From an uncultured Sphingomonadales bacterium (lineage in GTDB: Bacteria; Pseudomonadota; Alphaproteobacteria; Sphingomonadales; Sphingomonadaceae): DNA of 6,802 nt. The translations under genes and the position numbers were made by a program. The stretch lies in NCBI GenBank assembly GCA_903868655.1, contig CAIPWG010000335.1:1-6802 (forward strand). Reading direction: 5' to 3'. Of the stretch, positions 1-6,138 are shown piece after piece; the stretch's first letter is position 1; the number at the start of each line of letters is the position of its first letter. The notes beneath the pieces are model-generated. The model was given only the letters and a program-made list of their open reading frames with translations, made no database searches and was not told the DNA's origin.

Positions 1-297
1 ATTGGTGCGCGCATTGATCGCCGCGCTGTTCCATGCCTGCACCTGACCGGGCAGCACCAGCCCGTCGCTCGGGGCAGCCGGCGCGGGGTGGACGACCGCA
101 ACATCATCGATCGAGGCTGCGCGTGCGTCGTTTGTCCCGCTCGTGACCGCATGCTGGCGCAACAGGATGCCTGTGCCAGCCACAATGACCGCGCCGAGCG
201 CCAGCACTATGCCCAACCGTTTGAGCCGGGCCGTATCGGGCAGTTTCTGATGCAGATCGACCAACGCGGAATCGATCGGGGGCCTGATTTCAGACAT
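1..297 (-). CDS. RND efflux periplasmic adaptor (membrane fusion protein), N-terminal part; runs off the window
   Basis: The first 99 codons are visible and stay open to the window edge, so the C-terminal part is missing. The product begins MSEIRPPIDSALVDLHQ. A basic stretch (RLKR, residues 24-27) is followed by one hydrophobic segment at about residues 28-46, a signal anchor that would leave the N-terminus in the cytoplasm and the rest in the periplasm. After a low-complexity linker rich in Ala, Pro and Asp, residues 81-98 (LPGQVQAWNSAAINART) match the opening beta strand of the HlyD/AcrA-type adaptor barrel, where families typically read G-x-V-x-A and then A-x-I-x-A-R. In this family the adaptor bridges the RND permease and an outer-membrane channel. 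The ATG overlaps the last 8 bases of the permease gene and has no clear Shine-Dalgarno, which suggests translational coupling. The substrate cannot be told. The lipoyl and hairpin domains are outside the window. Confidence 0.85.
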   Translation of the reverse strand, partial: MSEIRPPIDSALVDLHQKLPDTARLKRLGIVLALGAVIVAGTGILLRQHAVTSGTNDARAASIDDVAVVHPAPAAPSDGLVLPGQVQAWNSAAINARTN

Positions 298-3200
298 GGG
301 ACAACACCGGTTCGAAAGAGGGTACGACGTATGCGGTTCGCCGATGGGCAAGGCTGAACACCACAGGCACAAAAATCAGCGTGGCGGTGGTCGCAAATAC
401 CAGTCCGCCGATCACCGCGCGGCCAAGCGGTGCATTCTGTTCGCCACCTTCGCCAAGGCCGAATGCCATCGGCACCATGCCGATGATCATCGCCAAAGCG
501 GTCATCAGCACCGGGCGGAAGCGGACCATGCCGGCCTCGATCGCGGCCAGTGTGGCATCTCCGGTAAGGTCAAGCCGTTCGCGGGCAAAGCTGATGACAA
601 GAATGGCGTTGGCAGTGGCAATGCCCATGCACATGATTGCGCCGGTAAGCGCCGGCACCGACAGTGTGGTGCCCGATACAAACAGCATCCACACGATCCC
701 GGCCAACGCCGCGGGCAGGGCCGAAATAATAACCAGGGGATCGACCCAGCTTTGGAAATTGACCACGATCAGCAGATAGATCAGCACGATCGCGGCCAGA
801 ATGCCGAGGCCCAGCCCCATGAAAGCGATGTTCATGGTGGCTACCTGGCCTCGGATCGTCACAGTCACGCCTTTGGGTTGATCCTTGGCCATTTTGGCAA
901 GCACTTGATTGATGTCGCTGGCAACTCCGCCCAGGTCGCGGCCCTGAGTCGCGGCAAATATGTCGAACACCGGTTGGATGTTGTAATGCGACACTACGGC
1001 CGGAATATCGCTGCGGTGCAATGTGGCGATGCCACCGAGCAATTGACCCGGCGTACCCGGCGCACCTGAAACCGGAACATTGGACAGCGCATTGATCGAC
1101 GACACCAGATATTCGGGCGCTTGCGCCACGACCCCATACTGCACACCGTTGTCAGGATTGACATAGAATACAGGCGCCACTTGGCTGGTGCCCGCCAGAG
1201 CATTGCCCAGGCTGTTGGTCACATCACGCTCGGTCAGGCCATATTGGCCGATCAACGAGCGGTTGACCTCGATATTCAGGTTGGGTTCGCCTTGCGGTTG
1301 TTGGATGCGGGTGTCGGCAATTCCGGGGATGGGCGCGATGGCTGCCCGCAATTTTTCGGCAAAGTTGCGCGCCGCTTTGGCATCACGCGCCGTTACCTGG
1401 ACGTCAATCGGCGCAGGTGTGCCGAAATTCAGGATCTGGCTGGTGATGTCGGCAGGCAGAAACGCGAACGTTGTGCCGGGAAACTGACGGGGCAGTTCGC
1501 GGCGCAAAGTGGCGATCGCGCGGTCGGTGGGGGCGTGTCCTTCTTTCAGCGTGATCATGATATCGCCATCCTGCGGACCAATCGTGCCGCTGTTGGAATA
1601 GACGACGTTGATCGAACTGACCGCCAGGCCGATATTGTCGGTAATCGTGGCGACTTCGCCTGCGGGCAGGGTGTGCCGGATCGATTGACTGATCCGGTCA
1701 AACCGGACGGCAGTGTCTTCGATGCGTGAACCCATCGGCACGCGCACGTGCATCAGGATTTGCCCGGAATCGACAGTGGGAAAGAAATTGCTGCCCAGAA
1801 ACGGCACCAGCACGAACGAGATCATAATGGCCGCCATGAAACCGGCCACGAACCGGCGTGGGCTGATCAGGGCCAGTCGCAGCATTCCGATGTATCCGGC
1901 GCGAAACTGTTCAAAGCGTGTTTCAAAGCCGCGCTGAAATCGGGTGAATATTCCGGCAAAGCCCGTGGCAGGCGCGTGGGCCGCTGCCGGATCATGGGGC
2001 TTCAGCAGATACATAGCCATGGTCGGCACGAGTGTGCGCGACAGAATGAAACTGGCGACCATCGAAAAGATCACCGACAGCGCCATGGGCACAAACAGAT
2101 AGCCGGCCACGCCGGGAAGGAAGAACATCGGCACGAACACGATGCAGATGCACAGCATCGACACGAAGGCGGGCACGACGATCTGGGCCGCGCCATCGGT
2201 AATCGCTGCGATCACCCCTTTGCCCTGTTCAAGATGCCAGTTGATGTTTTCGATCGTGACCGTGCCTTCGTCGACCAGTAGGCCGACTGCGAGCGCAAGA
2301 CCGCCCAAAGTCATCACATTCAGGGTTTGGCCAAATGCATAAAGCGCGGCGATGGCCGCCAGCACTGCCAGCGGGATCGACGTGACAATGATCATGGTCG
2401 ACCGTACCGATCCAAGAAACAGCAGGATCATCAGGCTGGTCAGTCCGGCGGCGATCATGCCTTCGCGAATGACGCCCGATACGGCGGCGCGAACGAAGAT
2501 CGATTGGTCGCCGACGAGTTGCACTTTCAGTGTTTCAGGCAAACCGACGACAATTTGGGGCAGTTTCTGCTTAACCCCGGCAATGATCGCCAAAGTCGAA
2601 GTGGCGCCGTTCTTGAGCACGGTCAGCAGCACCGAACGGCGGGCGTTGACATGGACCACATTGGTCTGCGGAGGGTAGCCGTCGCGCACATGCGCCACAT
2701 CGCGCATGTAGATTGTGGCATCACCGATCACTTTGACCGGCAGATCATTCAGTGCTGCGACAGACGATGGCGCGTTGTTGAGCGACACGCTGTATTGGGT
2801 TGGCCCGATTTTCACGAAACCGGCCGGGTTGATCTGGTTCTGCGCGGCGATCGCGTTGCTGACGTCCTGCGCGGACAATCCCTTCGACTGCATCGCCGCA
2901 GGATCGAGGTCGACCTGGATCTGGCGTTGTTTCCCGCCCGATGGCCAGGGCATGGCAAGCCCGGGCACGGTCACCAATTGTGGCCGGATCTGGCTTGTGC
3001 CGATGTCGAACAGCTGTTGCTCGGTCAATCCTGCGCCCGACAGTGCCATCTGCACGATTGGCACGGTCGACGCGTTGTAATTCAGGATGAGCGGTGGAGT
3101 GGTGCCAGGCGGTAACTGGCGCAGTGTCGATTGCGAGACAGCGGTGACTTGCGCGTTGGCTACGGCGATGTTCGTGCCGGGCTGGAAATAGATTTTCACG

Positions 3201-3475
3201 ACGCCGACACCGACCATCGAGTTGCTTTCGATGTGTTCGATATCGTTGACAGTGGTCGTCAGCGTCCGTTCGTATGGGGTAACGAGGCGGTCCGACATGT
3301 CTTTGGGATTCAGGCCGGAATAGTTCCACGCGACCGCGATCACCGGGATGCGAATGTCAGGAAAGATATCGACCGGTGCGCGCACGGCAGAAAGCACGCC
3401 GAAGATTGCGATCAGGATCGCCATGACGATGAACGTCAGTGGACGGTGTAGCGCAATCTTGACGATATCCAGCAT
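290..3475 (-). CDS. RND-family efflux permease (inner-membrane proton-driven transporter), 1061 aa
   Basis: This is a full-length RND transporter (family norm about 1020-1070 aa) that exports substrates from the periplasm or inner membrane using the proton gradient. The hydrophobicity pattern gives 12 membrane segments in the RND layout: TM1 about 15-31, TM2-TM6 within 339-484, TM7 about 542-561 and TM8-TM12 within 883-1042. Two large periplasmic loops (about 32-338 and 562-882) would form the porter and docking domains. Family marks include HRPLTFIVMAIL at the N-terminus, GGLALAVGLLVDEGTVTIEN in TM4, RFRPVLMT at the start of TM11 and APLGRAVIGGL before TM12. TM4 carries Asp402-Glu403 where AcrB has Asp407-Asp408. 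TM10 (GIATANAIL) has Ala955 where AcrB has Lys940, while the following Asn and the TM11 Arg are kept. The ATG at 3475 is chosen because GGAG lies 8 bases upstream and the family N-terminus begins there; an in-frame TTG at 3532 would add 19 atypical residues. The permease comes before its adaptor. Drug-type (HAE) export is more likely than heavy-metal (HME) export, but the substrate is unknown. Confidence 0.95.
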   Translation of the reverse strand: MLDIVKIALHRPLTFIVMAILIAIFGVLSAVRAPVDIFPDIRIPVIAVAWNYSGLNPKDMSDRLVTPYERTLTTTVNDIEHIESNSMVGVGVVKIYFQPGTNIAVANAQVTAVSQSTLRQLPPGTTPPLILNYNASTVPIVQMALSGAGLTEQQLFDIGTSQIRPQLVTVPGLAMPWPSGGKQRQIQVDLDPAAMQSKGLSAQDVSNAIAAQNQINPAGFVKIGPTQYSVSLNNAPSSVAALNDLPVKVIGDATIYMRDVAHVRDGYPPQTNVVHVNARRSVLLTVLKNGATSTLAIIAGVKQKLPQIVVGLPETLKVQLVGDQSIFVRAAVSGVIREGMIAAGLTSLMILLFLGSVRSTMIIVTSIPLAVLAAIAALYAFGQTLNVMTLGGLALAVGLLVDEGTVTIENINWHLEQGKGVIAAITDGAAQIVVPAFVSMLCICIVFVPMFFLPGVAGYLFVPMALSVIFSMVASFILSRTLVPTMAMYLLKPHDPAAAHAPATGFAGIFTRFQRGFETRFEQFRAGYIGMLRLALISPRRFVAGFMAAIMISFVLVPFLGSNFFPTVDSGQILMHVRVPMGSRIEDTAVRFDRISQSIRHTLPAGEVATITDNIGLAVSSINVVYSNSGTIGPQDGDIMITLKEGHAPTDRAIATLRRELPRQFPGTTFAFLPADITSQILNFGTPAPIDVQVTARDAKAARNFAEKLRAAIAPIPGIADTRIQQPQGEPNLNIEVNRSLIGQYGLTERDVTNSLGNALAGTSQVAPVFYVNPDNGVQYGVVAQAPEYLVSSINALSNVPVSGAPGTPGQLLGGIATLHRSDIPAVVSHYNIQPVFDIFAATQGRDLGGVASDINQVLAKMAKDQPKGVTVTIRGQVATMNIAFMGLGLGILAAIVLIYLLIVVNFQSWVDPLVIISALPAALAGIVWMLFVSGTTLSVPALTGAIMCMGIATANAILVISFARERLDLTGDATLAAIEAGMVRFRPVLMTALAMIIGMVPMAFGLGEGGEQNAPLGRAVIGGLVFATTATLIFVPVVFSLAHRRTAYVVPSFEPVLSHV

Positions 3476-3483
3476 GCGATGCG

Positions 3484-3487
3484 CTCC
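3484..3487 (-). promoter_or_regulatory. Ribosome binding site of the RND permease
   Basis: GGAG on the minus strand ends 8 bases before the ATG at 3475. It supports that ATG over the TTG at 3532, which has no comparable purine-rich motif close upstream. Confidence 0.6.
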
Positions 3488-3504
3488 GTGCCCCGAACGC
3501 GATG

Positions 3505-3526
3505 GGGGCGTCCTGAGGATGGCCCC
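3505..3526 (-). other. GC-rich hairpin in the probable leader of the RND permease mRNA
   Basis: On the minus strand GGGGC (3526-3522) pairs with GCCCC (3509-3505), and within the 12-base interior TCC can pair with GGA around a 3-base loop. The element ends 29 bases before the permease ATG, and its 3' side is not followed by a U tract. It could be a leader structure that affects translation or RNA stability. A chance GC-rich fold is also possible. Confidence 0.3.
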
Positions 3527-3573
3527 TATCAATCGCTCTGTGTCGGGGCAAAAGGGTTTTAGAGGTCAATCAC

Positions 3574-3671
3574 GCATGCATCGGGTTTTGACGCGGGCTG
3601 ACCACCGCCATGGGTCTGCGCGTCAAAGCATCCGATAATCGTGATCAACCGTCGCAGGCCCTAGCATGCAT
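3574..3671. repeat. Two copies of GCATGCAT, 90 bases apart
   Basis: The 8-base word GCATGCAT occurs at 3574-3581 and again at 3664-3671. It contains the overlapping 6-base palindromes GCATGC and ATGCAT. The two copies lie on either side of the 9-bp inverted repeat. Both could be binding half-sites, but an 8-base repeat can arise by chance. Confidence 0.25.
3587..3627. promoter_or_regulatory. Inverted repeat TTTGACGCG / CGCGTCAAA, candidate operator
   Basis: A perfect 9-bp inverted repeat: left arm 3587-3595 and right arm 3619-3627, separated by 23 bases. Inside the spacer a second, slightly offset pair, GACC (3600-3603) and GGTC (3613-3616), extends the symmetry. It lies 112 to 152 bases upstream of the permease ATG, a plausible place for a regulator of the pump operon or for a structured transcript. 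No regulator gene is in the window, so the binding protein is unknown. Confidence 0.4.
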
Positions 3672-3700
3672 GGTTTGTGCCCGCAAAGCGCTGCACGGGT

Positions 3701-3711
3701 AACAAATTGTT
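3701..3711. promoter_or_regulatory. Palindrome AACAAATTGTT, possible regulator site
   Basis: A perfect odd-centred palindrome (AACAA, A, TTGTT), AT-rich against a GC-rich background. CTGCA at 3691-3695 and TGCAG at 3711-3715 add partial outer symmetry. Its form resembles dimeric repressor sites, but no specific family can be assigned. Confidence 0.25.
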
Positions 3712-3739
3712 GCAGCCGCGCGCAATTATCATGATGACG

Positions 3740-3758
3740 CGGGCGCTTGCGCAGCCCG
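3740..3758 (-). terminator. Weak hairpin just after phoU, doubtful terminator
   Basis: CGGGC (3740-3744) and GCCCG (3754-3758) can form a 5-bp GC stem with a 9-base loop, starting 14 bases after the phoU stop. There is no run of U after it on the minus strand, so it is at best an imperfect intrinsic terminator. Readthrough into the pump genes cannot be excluded. Confidence 0.2.
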
Positions 3759-3771
3759 TCGGTCGGTCGGA

Positions 3772-4449
3772 TCAATCGGGCAGTTTGTGTCTGTCGGGCA
3801 TGACCACGCCGCTGGCTGCGTAATAGACCGCTTCGGCAATGTTGGTGGCGTTGTCGCCAATGCGTTCGATATTGCGCGCGATGAGCAACAGTTCAGTTGC
3901 AGTGACCACATTGGCCGAATGATCCGACAAATGCGCGATCAGGCCGCGGATCAAATCGTGATACAAGGCATCGACCTGGTCATCACGCGCGACCACGTCT
4001 TCGGCGAGGTGCGCATCTTGTGCTGCATAAGCATCGAGTGCGGAATGGATCATGCCCGCAGCGATATCTGAAATGGCGGGTACTTGTGCCAAAGCATCAA
4101 AGCGGAAATCCTGAATTTTCAGCGTGCTGCGCGCGATATTCTTGGCGTGGTCGCCAACCCGCTCGAGCATGCCGGAAATCTTGAATGCGGCGACTACCTG
4201 ACGCAAATCGCCCGCCACCGGCGCGCGCAGGGCGATCAGCTGGATCGCCAGCCGTTCGACTTCGGCTTCGACCACATCGAGCTCTTTGTCCCGCACGATA
4301 ACCTGTGCGGCCAGATCATGATCGCCACGCCGCAACGCGTCGATGGCATCGCGGATCAGGCCCAGCGCCTGACCGCCCATTTGCGCGATCAGGCCATTGA
4401 GCTGGCCCAGGTCTTCGTCAAAGGCGCGAATAGTGTGATCTTGTGCCAT
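3772..4449 (-). CDS. phoU: PhoU, phosphate transport and signalling regulator, 225 aa
   Basis: PhoU is a cytoplasmic helical protein that links the PstSCAB transporter to the histidine kinase PhoR, keeping the Pho regulon off when phosphate is plentiful. The product has the two-fold repeated three-helix bundle of the family. Each repeat carries the metal-cluster motif: ERVGDHAKNIAR at residues 96-107 (Glu96, Asp100, Asn104) and ERIGDNATNIAEA at 195-207 (Glu195, Asp199, Asn203). The usual D-x-E-x-D-x-x-x-x-x-x-E pattern after helix 1 is seen as RDKELDVVEAEVE at residues 53-65. The length is close to the family norm of about 220-240 aa. The ATG at 4449 is chosen because GGGGAG stands 10 bases upstream and MAQDHTIRAFDEDL is a typical PhoU start; a longer form from 4530 would run into pstB. 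It sits last in the pst operon, 19 bases after pstB. Confidence 0.96.
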   Translation of the reverse strand: MAQDHTIRAFDEDLGQLNGLIAQMGGQALGLIRDAIDALRRGDHDLAAQVIVRDKELDVVEAEVERLAIQLIALRAPVAGDLRQVVAAFKISGMLERVGDHAKNIARSTLKIQDFRFDALAQVPAISDIAAGMIHSALDAYAAQDAHLAEDVVARDDQVDALYHDLIRGLIAHLSDHSANVVTATELLLIARNIERIGDNATNIAEAVYYAASGVVMPDRHKLPD

Positions 4450-4459
4450 AATATCTGTG

Positions 4460-4465
4460 CTCCCC
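4460..4465 (-). promoter_or_regulatory. Ribosome binding site of phoU
   Basis: GGGGAG on the minus strand lies 10 bases before the phoU ATG at 4449, within the short pstB-phoU gap. It supports the 225-residue form over a 27-residue longer reading that begins inside pstB. Confidence 0.6.
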
Positions 4466-4468
4466 AGC

Positions 4469-5281
4469 TCAGCCGAAGCGGCCGGTGATATAGTCCTGCA
4501 TCTGCTTCGTTTCCGGCGAGACAAAGGCATCGGACGAGGGGCGGAATTCGACCATTTTGCCGAGCAGCATAAACCCGGTATAATCCGAGATGCGTGCTGC
4601 CTGTTGCAAGTTGTGGGTCACGATGACGATCGTCAGCGATTCCTTCAGCTCCATCAGGGTGCTTTCCAGTTTCGCTGTCGACAACGGATCAAGCGCCGAT
4701 GCCGGTTCGTCGAGCAACAGCACATCGGGATTGATGGCGATCCCGCGCGCCACGCACAGCCGCTGTTGCTGGCCGCCCGACAGGCCGAGGCCCGAAGTCG
4801 TCAGCTTGTCCTTCACTTCGTCCCACAGTGCAGCGCGGGTCAGTGAGCGTTCAACGATGACATCCATATCGGCCTTGCCAACGCTGCGGTGCAGGCGGAC
4901 GCCAAACGCGATATTATCGTAAATCGACATCGGAAACGGGGTGGGGCGCTGAAACACCATGCCGATCCGGGCGCGCAGTTGTTCCGAGTTCTTGCCCAGA
5001 TCGAGAATATTTTCGCCGTCGAAATTGATCGTGCCGCGGGCGCTCTGCCCTGGATAGAGATCATAGATCCGGTTGAGCGTACGCAACAGAGTCGACTTGC
5101 CGCAGCCCGATGGACCGATCAGCGCGGTGACCTTGTTTTTGGCAACGGGCAGCTGAACGCCCCACAGCGCCTGGCTTTTGCCATAGAAGAAATCGAGATC
5201 CTTTACATCGATCACCCGGTCGCCTTCGGGCGGCGGGATCATCACGGTGCGTTGGTCGTCTTGGGGTGCTTCAAATGTCAC
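4469..5281 (-). CDS. pstB: PstB, phosphate ABC transporter ATP-binding protein, 270 aa
   Basis: PstB is the cytoplasmic ATPase that drives phosphate import through PstC-PstA. All ABC motifs are present: Walker [10 protein letters not shown] (56-64), Q-loop Gln111 in [17 protein letters not shown], signature LSGGQ (167-171), Walker B LLLDEP (188-193), D-loop SALD (195-198) and switch His223. The phrases [14 protein letters not shown] and [16 protein letters not shown] are specific to PstB among ABC ATPases. The C-terminus ([11 protein letters not shown]) is also typical of PstB. The start chosen is GTG at 5281, which overlaps the pstA stop as GTGA and has GGGAG 9 bases upstream. A longer form from 5380 reads antibody-like basic residues unrelated to PstB and would lie inside pstA. 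A later ATG at 5242 lacks a good ribosome binding site. The family norm is about 250-280 aa. Confidence 0.97.
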   Translation of the reverse strand: MTFEAPQDDQRTVMIPPPEGDRVIDVKDLDFFYGKSQALWGVQLPVAKNKVTALIGPSGCGKSTLLRTLNRIYDLYPGQSARGTINFDGENILDLGKNSEQLRARIGMVFQRPTPFPMSIYDNIAFGVRLHRSVGKADMDVIVERSLTRAALWDEVKDKLTTSGLGLSGGQQQRLCVARGIAINPDVLLLDEPASALDPLSTAKLESTLMELKESLTIVIVTHNLQQAARISDYTGFMLLGKMVEFRPSSDAFVSPETKQMQDYITGRFG

Positions 5282-6138
5282 TTGGATGTGCTCCCGCGCG
5301 TCAACACGCGTCCGAGAATGTTGGTGGTAAGAACGGCGACGGCGATCAACAGCGCACCGGCCCAGGCCAGGCGTTGCCAATCATCGTAAGCGCTCATCGC
5401 AAACTGGAAGATAGTCGTGGGCAGAGCAGCCATTGGCTGGGTCAGCTTGAAGCTGAGGAACGGATTGCCGAGAGAGGTAAACAGCAGCGGAGCGGTTTCA
5501 CCGCTAATCCGTGCAAAGCTGAGCAAGGCCCCGGTCATCAGTCCTGATTTGCTGGCGCGCCAGATGATCGATCGGATCACCAGCCCGCGATTGGCACCGA
5601 GTGCCATCCCGGCCTCGCGCAAAGCATTGGGTTGCAAGCGCATGATGTCCTCGGTCGCGCGCGTGGCCACCGGCATCGCCAACAAGGCCAGCGCGACACC
5701 GCCCGCCAAGGACGAAAATCCGTGAAACGGACGAACCAGCAATTGATAGACAAACAGACCGATCAGGATGGATGGTGCAGAGATGAGGATGTCGTTGAGA
5801 AACCGGACGACCTCCGCAAGCTTGGTGCCGTCGCCATATTCGGCCAGCCATGTACCGGCGAGAATACCGACAAACAACGCGATAACCATGCCGATGCCGC
5901 ACATGACAAGCGAACCGACAATCGCGTTCAGCAGGCCGCCTTGTTGATCGGGCGCGGGCTGGCTCATCGTAAAGATATGCGAATCGAGCCCGGCGATCCC
6001 TTTGACCACCAGCGTTTCCAGAATAAGAAACAGCGCGGCGAGTGCGATGATCGTGGCGATCCCGGTCAGCACCAGAAAAACGCCGTTATAAATCTTGCGG
6101 CGGAGATGCAGGAACGAATCAAACGATGGGGTGCTCAT
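5278..6138 (-). CDS. pstA: PstA, phosphate ABC transporter permease, 286 aa
   Basis: PstA is one of the two inner-membrane subunits that form the phosphate channel with PstC. The sequence shows about six hydrophobic segments, the first at about 19-41, a pair at about 67-98, others between 109 and 155, and the last two at about 198-220 and 257-276. A short basic cytoplasmic N-terminus (RRK, 13-15) fits the positive-inside rule. The EAA loop, which docks PstB, is seen at about 173-192 ([13 protein letters not shown]). [19 protein letters not shown] (207-225) is a hallmark of PstA, where family members read R-x-x-G-E-T-A-P-L. The ATG at 6138 overlaps the pstC stop as ATGA, and GGAGG (6149-6145) lies 6 bases upstream. 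Length and order match canonical pstCAB operons. Confidence 0.96.
   Translation of the reverse strand: MSTPSFDSFLHLRRKIYNGVFLVLTGIATIIALAALFLILETLVVKGIAGLDSHIFTMSQPAPDQQGGLLNAIVGSLVMCGIGMVIALFVGILAGTWLAEYGDGTKLAEVVRFLNDILISAPSILIGLFVYQLLVRPFHGFSSLAGGVALALLAMPVATRATEDIMRLQPNALREAGMALGANRGLVIRSIIWRASKSGLMTGALLSFARISGETAPLLFTSLGNPFLSFKLTQPMAALPTTIFQFAMSAYDDWQRLAWAGALLIAVAVLTTNILGRVLTRGSTSK
5291..5295 (-). promoter_or_regulatory. Ribosome binding site of pstB, supports the GTG start
   Basis: GGGAG on the minus strand lies inside the end of pstA, 9 bases before the GTG at 5281. With the GTGA overlap it decides the start of pstB and suggests translational coupling with pstA. Confidence 0.6.

Larger units (their letters stand above)
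3476..3771. other. Gene-free region between phoU and the RND pump operon
   Basis: These 296 bases contain no convincing gene on either strand. They hold the sites listed separately: a weak hairpin just after phoU, an 11-base palindrome, a 9-bp inverted repeat, a repeated GCATGCAT word and a leader hairpin near the permease start. I looked for a sigma-70-type promoter toward the pump. The best -10-like word is GATAAT (3730-3725, minus strand) with only a poor -35 partner (TGCGCA, 17 bases upstream). TTGACC or TTGACG words occur on the minus strand, but none is followed by a good -10 at 16-18 bases. No Pho-box-like CTGTCAT or CTGTCAC tandem is visible. A promoter for the pump is expected here but cannot be pinned down by eye. 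Confidence 0.6.

Noticed and set aside
296..1069. Open frame of 257 codons on the plus strand, opposite the RND permease
   Set aside because: It lies wholly antisense to a gene with clear family motifs. Its product is rich in His, Arg, Gly and Gln with no domain or hydrophobic pattern, as expected of an antisense shadow in GC-rich DNA.
2327..3115. Open frame of 262 codons on the plus strand, opposite the RND permease
   Set aside because: Antisense shadow of the permease; the composition is skewed to Arg, His, Asp and Gln, with no recognisable motif.
3476..3532. 19-residue N-terminal extension of the RND permease from a TTG at 3532
   Set aside because: The added residues are not typical of RND N-termini, TTG is a rare start, and a GGAG site favours the ATG at 3475.
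3348..3638. Open frame of 96 codons on the plus strand reaching into the gene-free region
   Set aside because: Most of it is antisense to the permease, and the part in the gap has Arg/His-rich sequence without a domain or a good ribosome site.
3751..3770. Short tandem GGTC/CGGT repeat just after phoU
   Set aside because: Only about two and a half copies of a 4-base unit, too short to call a meaningful repeat.
3476..3771. A Pho box for PhoB upstream of the pump genes
   Set aside because: I looked for tandem CTGTCAT- or CTGTCAC-like repeats and saw none, so direct PhoB control of the pump is not supported by the sequence.
5282..5380. 33-residue N-terminal extension of PstB
   Set aside because: It is a reading of pstA in another frame, is rich in Arg and His, and is replaced by a well-placed GTG start with a ribosome site and GTGA overlap.
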